Assembly (NCBI GenBank): GCA_963970005.1
Contig: CAXAMN010021001.1
Coordinates: 697,903 to 761,902 of the forward strand
Direction of reading: 5' to 3'
DNA: 64,000 nucleotides
Source of the DNA: Durusdinium trenchii
Lineage: Eukaryota > Sar > Dinophyceae > Suessiales > Symbiodiniaceae
Position 1 is the first letter of the stretch. Each line of letters starts with the position of its first letter. A model generated the notes under the pieces. The model was given only the letters and a program-made list of their open reading frames with translations, was not told where the DNA came from and ran no database searches. Both the position numbers and the translations under genes were made by a program. Shown here one piece after another: positions 1 through 8,100 of this stretch.

Positions 1-1148
1 AGGAGAGCGAGCATGTAATGCCTGCGACTGACACTATTGAGTCCCAGCAGAATGAGATTAAGAGACTTGCAGCAGAGGTAGCTGATATGGACCAATTGGC
101 ACAAGCGGCCACGTCAAGGGCAAAGAGTGGATCATTTTTCAACAGCGATCTGGGTTTGATAGAGGGGGCCATAGCAGTTTCAAATCGCTCCATTTGCTAC
201 CATTGCCGGACAGTGATCCCCAAAGGACTGTGTGGGAACAACAATGTTGCGGTCAAAGTTTTTCTGTTTGTGAGTTGAGTTCCCGGGCTGGGGTGTAATC
301 CAGATTAAGATTGATAAATTGAACACGTGAAGGATCTGTGAGATTCGCATGGGCATATAGCAAAGCGAGACCACCAGCGTGGCTGCATTCCTTCTGCCTG
401 TGTGATTGCTCCAAAAAATACAGTTTGGTAGATGCCACAGTGGCGAAATTGATTGAGATGGTCGCCACTGCCAAGGGGTCAGGCAGCGCTTCTTCTTCTG
501 CCAAAGAACCGCCAAAGCGATGCCCAGATTCAGAAGTCACAGACACCTGCAAACAAATCCTGGCTGCCCTAGGCCACGGCTAAGCCGAAGTATGCTGTCA
601 TGTCTCACTCACCAGGTTCTGCAGGCCCAAAAAACTGCTATGGGACATTCTGAGCACAGGCTGCTTGTTCTACTTACTGTATAGGTTAAGGTTGATAGAC
701 AGATCCCGTCCAATTCTGATTCAGCAGTCAGAAGTCAGACTCGTGTGGTAGTTGTTTGTGTTCGTGATTTGTTTCTTGTGATTTATGATTTATGATTGAT
801 TTGCTACTGAGGCTCCGATCGATTTTATGCTTCGTGGAAGAATGGAGATCGGCACCCATACAGAGGACATCGGGCTTGAACTCATTCCCGGATATCATGT
901 TCAAGTTGTCCTATTGGAGAAGCTTGGACAGGTTCTGTATTCACTGCTCCGTCACTGCCAAGGGGCAACTGTTTGTTGACAATGTTGCAAGGATTAATGT
1001 AAATGTTACATGTTTGTAACTCGTGACAGAAACAGAGTTGCCATGTATCCCGGTGGCAAAGGGTGTAAGAGATTTCGATTTTACTGCTCACTGCTAACTC
1101 TGAACACGGTCGAGACAAGCCTTGCCAAGATAGAAATCCGGATGACAG
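1..1148 (+). other. 5' part of methyltransferase gene, exons unresolved
   Basis: This stretch lies upstream of, and on the same strand as, the methyltransferase exons. It holds two open segments that could be exons: one ending near 250 (contains RSICYHCRTVIP) and one at about 410-583 (contains KRCPDSEVTDTCKQILAALG). A third open segment at about 870-965 (contains DIGLELIPGYHVQVVLLEKLG split over its frame) may be another. I could not fix splice sites or match any of these to methyltransferase motifs I-VI, which should lie here or outside the window. Weak evidence; the rest looks like intron. Confidence 0.3.
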
Positions 1149-1360
1149 TGTTTGGTGTTTGAAGCCACAGTCAGCCAACGCCTTAGGAGTTTTGAGTTTG
1201 GGGTCCCACAGACCAGAGCGCGCTTGTATGTGCTGATGGTGGATGCATCCCTGATGGACCGCGGGGAGCTTTCGGCAATGGCGCATCTGATCTCCCATGT
1301 GCTACCCGCATCGATCCCAAAACGGAGCAGCATCGAGGATGTGATGTTCTACAATTCCCA
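1149..1360 (+). CDS. DNA cytosine-5 methyltransferase, exon with motif VIII
   Basis: The exon follows a CAG acceptor-like site and reads open through the motif FGVPQTRARLYVL, which matches motif VIII of C5 DNA methyltransferases (the GVPQxRxR signature after the catalytic core), followed by an amphipathic stretch and SIEDVMF, a typical continuation towards the target-recognition domain. It is internal and its 3' edge is approximate. Downstream exons on the same strand carry motifs IX and X, so the assignment rests on several collinear motifs. The family transfers a methyl group from S-adenosylmethionine to cytosine C5 in DNA, in the nucleus. Catalytic motif IV (PC) was not found in the window and may lie upstream. 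Confidence 0.7.
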
Positions 1361-1538
1361 TGTACAACACGCGTTTGAGACTACTCCCCATCACCCCCCA
1401 GTCTCCAAAGATCCATGGCCTTTTCCAGAACTCCAGTTTTTATACTATAAAACAGCAAGTGAGAGATGAGATCTTTTGAGCTCAAAACAGCCAAGGTTTT
1501 TTTCTGTAATCTTCGAGGGAGTTTCGGCTTACATGTAT

Positions 1539-1600
1539 ATATAGTTCAGAGACATTTATATATAGTTCAAGAGATTTTATATATAGTTCAGGACCCACAA
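1539..1600 (+). repeat. TATATATAGTTCAG repeat, three copies
   Basis: Three short direct repeats of the form TATATAGTTCAGAG occur in about 60 bases of intron. The same unit recurs inside the hairpin element at 10,888-10,992 and, with extra GGAACC, in the cluster at 2,009-2,277. Confidence 0.7.
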
Positions 1601-1669
1601 ATGGCTGACACTAAATGCCTGGGCCTCTATATTGTTCTTTCCTTTTTTTTGGTCCTTTCCTGCACTCAG

Positions 1670-1852
1670 GATGGAACTGTGTCTTCCCAGAGTCAGAAGA
1701 TTGTCGACAGCTGGAAGAAAGAGTTGGGGGTGGGAAGAGGATACACGTCAGGACTGCCTGCAGAAAGTTTAGGTCTTCTCAACAAGCGAGAGCGGGACAA
1801 CCTGGACGTGCAATACCAATTTTTGATGGCCACTCAGATTGTGAATTTTAGA
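1670..1852 (+). CDS. C5 methyltransferase, probable target-recognition exon
   Basis: A good pyrimidine tract and CAG acceptor precede an open segment with coding character (contains IVDSWKKELGVG and NKRERDNLDV). It lies between the motif VIII exon and the motif IX exons, where the variable target-recognition domain of a C5 methyltransferase is expected. No motif is diagnostic by itself; position and coding look support it. The 3' edge is not fixed. Confidence 0.45.
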
Positions 1853-2008
1853 TGATCTGATATATTCCGATGATATTCCATGAGTGATCTGTTTGTTCCA
1901 TGGGAAATAGTCTGGTCTAGTCTTCTGACTAGGAGAGCGACGACTTAGGTTGTAAGTTCAGAAAATATACTTAGATGATGCGAAGTATGCGAGTATGTTT
2001 AATTTTTT

Positions 2009-2277
2009 TTATATATAGTTCGGAACCGTTCGGAACCGTTCTGAACTATATATAGAAACCCGTTTATATATAGTTCGGAACCGTTCGGAACCGTTCTGAA
2101 CTATATATACCATCCAACCCAGGATTAGTTCAGATTAGTTCGGATTAGTACGAAATAGTTCGAAATAGTTCGGAATAGTTCGGACTGTATATATAGTTCG
2201 GAACCGTTCTGAACTATATATAAAAACCCGTTTATATATAGTTCGGAACCGTTCGGAACCGTTCTGCGCTATATATA
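2009..2277. repeat. Cluster of near-palindromic TATATAGTTCGGAACCG repeats
   Basis: Several units of about 45-50 bases begin TATATAGTTCGGAACCGTTC and end GTTCTGAACTATATATA, so each unit can fold back on itself. Units are separated by a short GAAACCCGTT spacer and by a run of GATTAGTTC/AAATAGTTC direct repeats. The cluster sits in an intron of the methyltransferase gene. Confidence 0.8.
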
Positions 2278-2699
2278 ACTTTGGCAAAACCAACATTGCA
2301 TCATTTGCGTCACGAACTTCAAACACATAACATACGTTTTTCTTTTGTTAAGTAAGTAAAGTACAGTAAGTGAGTAAGTAACTTAACATATGCCACCACA
2401 TGCATGACACATGCCGCATGCTTTGACTCTGAGGCCAAGGGCAAAAACCCGTCTGTGGACAAGTGCACTACGGATGTAGCTCGTTCCAGGGCTGCAAGTT
2501 AATACTGGACTGGCACTGCCATTCTCACTTTCTAGACGTTGGGAGGTCTTTTTCAGGAAACTCCGACTGACCTGTCAGTTTCCAGGTCAAGTCAAACCCT
2601 GACACTAACATGGTTTTTCAGGAGGGAAGTGAGAATGCCAGAAGGTCTGTGATAGGAAGCCAATGATGAGCAGAAGATGATACGATACACTGAATTCTT

Positions 2700-2896
2700 T
2701 GTTTGGGCTTTTTGTCTGGACACCGCAAGATTTATATAAATCGAATTGGTTTTGGGATTCGGCCACGGTGGTGAGAGATGCATCTCGCACAGGTTCAACC
2801 ACTCGCTTTGCGAATGGATCTGGTGGCATTGTCCATGCACTTTCAACCCATGTGAAGATCTGGAACTATGGCACTCAGGATTTTCTCACAGCCGAG
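2700..2896 (+). CDS. C5 methyltransferase exon leading into motif IX
   Basis: The open segment ends with HVKIWNYGTQDFLTAE. In C5 methyltransferases an aromatic/Trp-containing strand followed by Leu-Thr-x-x-Glu begins motif IX. The next exon starts DLFAIQGF, giving the expected LTxxE-xxxxQGF continuity when the intron at 2,897-3,058 is removed. The donor used is GA (GAG followed by GACCAC). The 5' edge is uncertain. Confidence 0.6.
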
Positions 2897-3058
2897 GACC
2901 ACAGCAACAAACCTTGCACTTGTAAATTTAGTCGGAAGGTTGGAAGGTCAGAAGTCCGGATGCGTCTAGTTGGCCCACCTTGCAAGTACTGGCAGCGTAG
3001 TAAGACTTATTTTCTTATTTGTCAGAGTCAAAGCTTGTCAAGATTTTACCACTTGCAG
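2897..3058 (+). other. Intron with GA donor and AG acceptor
   Basis: Begins GACCAC and ends CACTTGCAG. No GT or GC donor at that point would keep both the reading frame and the LTxxE/QGF motif together. Dinoflagellates are known to use GA and GC donors besides GT. Confidence 0.6.
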
Positions 3059-3149
3059 GACTTGTTCGCAATTCAAGGCTTTGACGTGGCAAGACTCAAT
3101 TTTGGTGCGCCTGGACAGTTTTCTTATGCCGACCTCAACCATTTGGCTG
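3059..3149 (+). CDS. C5 methyltransferase exon, motif IX to start of motif X
   Basis: Short 91-base exon starting DLFAIQGF and ending NHLAG, where the last Gly codon is split with the next exon. FAIQGF followed about 20 residues later by LAGN is the motif IX-X spacing of C5 methyltransferases. It lies between two introns that both appear to use GA donors. Confidence 0.7.
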
Positions 3150-3455
3150 GAATCTAACTGGCAATTAGAGATGATGAATGATGTTCCTCAATTCCTCTCT
3201 TTCTCTATGATATGATATAATGATATATCTAATCTAGTTTATATCTCGTCACATACGGTTACATAATGTCACATACGATAATATAATATATTGTAGTACT
3301 AGAATAAATTTCTTCCACACCTGCTGAGGAGTCTACAGCTCATTGTTGCTGTTGTTCTTTTCTGCTCCAGTTGGATGTTCAGGAACACAAGGAATCGGCT
3401 AGGGGTAGACTTGACCTTCTAGGCCTCTAGGCGGATTCTCAGTTCTCAAGTTCAG
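3150..3455 (+). other. Intron with GA donor and AG acceptor
   Basis: Begins GAATCT and ends AAGTTCAG. Removing it joins G (3,149) with GT (3,456) to make the Gly of LAGNGWTVP, the conserved motif X of C5 methyltransferases. This fixes both splice sites to the base. Confidence 0.7.
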
Positions 3456-4300
3456 GTAATGGCTGGACTGTTCCCTGCGCCGGAGCAGTGCTTTTTACCG
3501 CTATTGCCTGTGTCCTCCGCCCAGTGGTGAAGTTGCGGAATGACCCTGTCTTCTTCCCAGACGGAGGCGCAGGAAAGGCCCGCCTCTCCTGGATTTTGGA
3601 TCTTGACAAGGATGTTGCAGATGGACCGGTTGGTTCCAAGCCTTCTCGGGAGGAGAAGCCAGGTGAAATCAATGACGCAGTGTCTGGCACTGACACTGAG
3701 CCAGAGTCGTCTGACTCTGATGATTGGCCTATACTCTCAGAAGATGAGTCCCATGAACCTTTGATGTTTGAAGTTGTCGAGTCAAAAGCTGCTGTTTGTG
3801 AACTTTGCAAAGGGCATATAGAACCTGGAGCCATCATCGTCTATTGGAAGTTCTTTGTGCTGCACTACCATTGTGTCTTTGCTTTTGCCAGGTGGAACAA
3901 CGAGGACGGAGATATCCGCTTGAAGGTTGCTACTGCATTGGCTGAGTCTCAGGCGGCCACGCCAAATCACCTGCACGAAAAGATCAACCACTTGGTCCAC
4001 AAGCTGTTGGCAGATGATGACACGGAGGCCGCCCAGACCTCCAAAGTCTTACCAGAGAAGCGGGTGTTCAAGAAAATGCCTTCCACCATTTGGGCCAGTG
4101 AGGAAGAGACAGTGCCTGGTGCGCCGTCCCTGGGTGTGCTGTCACCTGTGCCTTCCTCTGTTCCCTTGCTGGATTTGCTGGCTGAAGATGGTGATCAAGA
4201 TGCGCCCGTTGTCGGGCCCGAGGCCACAGAGACCCAGCTCCGCTATGAGGATTGTGAGGAGTTTGCTCAGACCTTTCCTGACACTCTGCCCCAACCTTGA
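3456..4300 (+). CDS. C5 methyltransferase terminal exon with motif X and zinc-finger-like tail
   Basis: The exon opens with NGWTVPCAGAVLFTAI, a very good match to motif X (GNgwtvPvagav) that closes the SAM-binding fold. About 280 residues follow before the TGA stop. After motif X come an acidic, Ser-rich linker (residues about 60-100) and, near residue 113, CELCKGHIEPGA...HYHC, a CxxC...HxxC pattern resembling PARP- or LIM-type zinc sites. The rest is low-complexity and acidic, with no further domain seen. The tail is not part of a standard C5 methyltransferase and could read DNA or chromatin, but that is inference. The next gene on the same strand starts 440 bases downstream. Confidence 0.75.
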
Positions 4301-4740
4301 GTGCAGTTGAGCAAGCTTAGGCACTGCTGCCACCAGTTTTGCAATTGGTAGGAACTAGCGTGAGTCCATTCCTTCTTGTAGGCCGCAGGTTGCAGCATGT
4401 CATTGATGTTGCGTCGCGTGCATGTTGCTTGTTGCTTTTGGCCAGTGCTGTTGATACTGCACAGGATTCCGAGACTCACAGCAGAAGCTAAACCACAGAG
4501 AGCGTCAAGCGTGACAAAGTTTGCGTCCCCTCAAGTCGAGTTTGTGTTGACTGTTTGGCAAATGGCTGATTATACAGCCATTTCTTGAGTGAGGATTCAT
4601 GGTCAGTGCACGATGGCAAATCACGAATGGGCCATTGGCAATGACTATGTTTTGTTTTGTTCATGATTCGACTTGACATTTTGTTCAAGCCTGTTCGCGT
4701 GTGTGTGTCTGGGTTGGAGACATCATTACCGGCGCAGCAT
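4301..4740 (+). other. Intergenic spacer between two collinear genes
   Basis: No coding segment or repeat that I can support. It would contain the 3' end of the methyltransferase transcript and the trans-splice acceptor region for the next gene. TTTGTTTTGTTCATG and a pyrimidine-rich run lie shortly before the start codon at 4,741. Confidence 0.4.
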
Positions 4741-5150
4741 GGCTACTGAAAAGCAGGATCAGGCACCCCAAGACGAGGAGATCGATGAGGAGAGTGACGG
4801 TGAGTCTGTCGAGATTAAGGATGGCTCCTGTGGCGGTTGTGATCAAGAATTCGGGGCACAAGACGAGGCGGGTACGACCTGGGAAAACCAAACAAAACTT
4901 GCAAAGGATCGGAATTGAGTATACACTGCGGTGGTCAGATGTTTAGGAATTTTGACCCCTTGGCCAGGACGCACCAGAGGGGGTCTCCTTGCAGGTAGTA
5001 TCAGCAAAAGGAGACAACAAGGCAATATGCCGTCCGTGCTTCTATATTCACCGTGGTAGTCTGGGCAAAGTCAAGCTCCGAGCGCTGTTCAAACTGCTCC
5101 GCAAATCTCCTGCTTTGCGAAAGAAGTTTCCTCGCCAAAACCTTCAGTTG
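4741..5150 (+). CDS. Unknown gene, exons 1-2: acidic start and zinc ribbon
   Basis: Exon 1 (4,741-4,908) is rich in Asp/Glu and contains SCGGCDQEF. Exon 2 (from 4,995, after CTCCTTGCAG) contains AICRPCFYIHRG followed by a basic run. Together the two CxxC pairs, about 35 residues apart, form a plausible zinc ribbon. The intron between them appears to start with GA. Confidence 0.55.
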
Positions 5151-8100
5151 GTTTTGATGAACTTATCCAGTCTGACCTGTCATTAATTTTCCTGGCCTTT
5201 GTTTGCGCTCACATTTCCCAGTTCCTGTCAGACTCTGGCACAATTCCAAGGTTCCGCTCCTTGAGGCGCAACTATGTCCGACGTACAGCTGCCAATCCTA
5301 AGGCTAAGCCCAGGCACGAAGTCTTGGATATCAAGCATTACGTTCAAAAGCGCCAATCCAAGTACATTGATTTCTATCAGGAGAGAGTTGCAGCAGAATG
5401 ATTGGAGCTTGATTGAGCCTGCTAGGGACCCAACATGTTTGTAATTTATACTTTACAAGTTGTTTGTAAGTTAGGTCAAGCTTTCCAATCTAAACGTCCC
5501 TGAGGAGGCAGACTGGCAAGAACTTGATTCCTACTTCCGAGAGCACGCTCCGCAAGATGTGAAGAAAAAGGTCAAGACAGCTGCAGCCAAGCGGAACTGG
5601 ATCACGAATGTTACTTGGCAAAGTATGCTGCAACCCTTGGGGTGATGACCTGTGACAAACATGTTAACACGTTATAGTTTTGTCACGAAAGGGTCGTGTC
5701 TTTTTAGCTTTGGCAGCCAACATTTGCTGACCTGTCCTGACTTTGAATGGATCTGTGGCATGGCCAAGGTTCTCGGACTCAAGATCCAGAAGGACATGTC
5801 GGGTTTGCTGAACCTCTCAGGTTGCCTTGTTTACATAACTGTATGCGAGTGGCTGTATTTATGTCAGTCCTTTCCGTGTTGGGGGTGGTGCAGTGCCTGC
5901 AAAACACTTAGGCAAACAAGCAGTAAAGCATTGCAGGACGACTGCGGCACTGATGGAGTCCTGGTTGTCCCAGACAAGTCTCGCAAAAAGGTCAAGATCG
6001 GAACCCGGTCTTTGCAGAACCCAGTTTGTATGTTTCCTATTTCTTTGCTTATTTGATTGCTTTTTGGACGTGACCAGTTGGGGTCCTGTGACCTATGATT
6101 CACCGTCTAGGAAACAAAGCCTCCGCAGACAGCATCAAGCGGACTGAGCACGAGTCTGGAGGTGCACGGAGCGAAGCTTTCGACAAGGAGTCAGGAAAAG
6201 TCCAGGTTGAGCTCAACGACAAGGCCGGCCAACAGTTCACTGCCAGCTAGGTTACAAACAAATTACACATGTTTGACAGCCAACCCCAACCCGGCCTCGC
6301 AACTTTTTCATATTGGTTGCCCTGGGACACGTTGGTTTTGTAATTCCTTTCAGGCTGATGTGGATGCAGCACTGGGGGCTGCACCAGAACCGGAGGAGGA
6401 AGAGCCAGTGGAGCAAGAGGCTGCATCTGACGATGGCGAATCTTCAGACGAAGGGATTGGCTTCTTGAAAAAGAAGAAGGAACAGACCCAGAACAAGCCG
6501 GGGAAGAGGAAACGTGACAAGGACAACGAAGAGAAGGGAGCTGCTGAGAGGCTTCAAAAGGCACGTGTGACGGAGCCCAGTTCAGCCACCGCCAGTGGCC
6601 TTGTCCCTTCCAGCACTGGTGACCAGTCGAAGGCGAAAGTGATGTCTCGGGGTGAGGCAGCTCTTCTTGCCTTGCAAGCCTTTGACCAGCTTTCCTTCTT
6701 CAATGGCTCTTTGAAGGAGAAGGAATGGAATTCAAAAGTGGACAAGGCATTGACCACGGGCACTTCCCTTGATTCTTGTGGTGAGGACGGAAAGGAACTG
6801 GGGAAATCGTTGCAGGTGAATGCCGAATCCATCATGGCAACGATGGACTTTTTGAAGAACATCCGGGGCATTTCTCCGAACACAGCAGCCAATGAGTTTT
6901 CCAGCATGCCGCAATCTGATGTGCGCACTATGGCAACTCTCAGCCCAGAATGTCTAACTGCAGTGCTTCAATCGTGTGGAAAGAAGCTCTTGGAGGTCAG
7001 TCCTGCCATTCCTGGTATGCTCTGGTCAATTAGTGGAACTTACAGCGTAGGTCGGGTAGTATATAATCATTATTACTAATTTGCAAATGTGTTGGCTGGT
7101 TGACAGCGTCCAAGCTTTGGTAGACTAGAACTACAGTGGCTCTGACTCATATATTATACTCATATAAGGTAAAATCCCGCTCTCTCGACATGGTCGCTTG
7201 AGTGCGTAAATGTTCAAGCTAAAGAAGTTGAAGGACAAATTGGGTGTGGGCTTTTGATAGAGGCTCTGAAGGCTCAGCATGATGATGAATGGTCGCCTGA
7301 CAAAGTCCCTGGTGACTGCAGGGGCTTTGACATAGTGGCGGGAAGTGCAAAGTCAATTGATTCTGAGGCTCTGCACTGTAAGAGGGTGCGTGTGAATGGA
7401 TAGAGTCGGATAGAGCAGACAGCTGCAGACTGGCGACAAAGTCATTACCTTAGCTTGGTAGTGACTCAACACCACAATGTAAAGGAGTCAGAGCCACTCG
7501 TAGATAATAAATACTAGATAAACAAAGCACATTAACATATTCAGATTGCGGTATTGTATTGTTGTGAGTGGGGGAGTGTGCGGTACCCTCGTTGTCATGA
7601 TTGTGATGGTTTTGAAATTGTGGGGAATTGATCTGCTGCGTGCGGCCGTGGTGCGGCAGGATTCCACAGATTATGCCAATTCGATGTCTACCTTTTTCCG
7701 CTTCCTCTCCTTGGACACTAAATGCACTGGTTTGTCTTTGCGTGCGGTGTCAGAGTGTGGGGACAGCGCTCTCGACATCCCAGGATTCATCAAGATTCAG
7801 ATCAACCTGTTCAACGCTTGGGTGGACAGAGTGAAGAACCTCTCAGACGACCATGTAGACAAATGCCTCCTGGCCATCCCCAGTCATTTGTGGGATGCCC
7901 AATCGACAAGGCCAGGTTTCCAACATATTTTCAAACAACTTAGTGAGTAGAATCCAGGATCGATCAGGCTGACTAGACAATTTGGGTCTTCTGTTTCAGG
8001 AGCTGGTCAGAAGACCCTTCGGTGAGCTGTCTGGTACCTGGCACTGGGATGTGCCCAAGATTGCTGCTGGACTTGCACAGGTTCTTGGCAGCCAAGCAGC

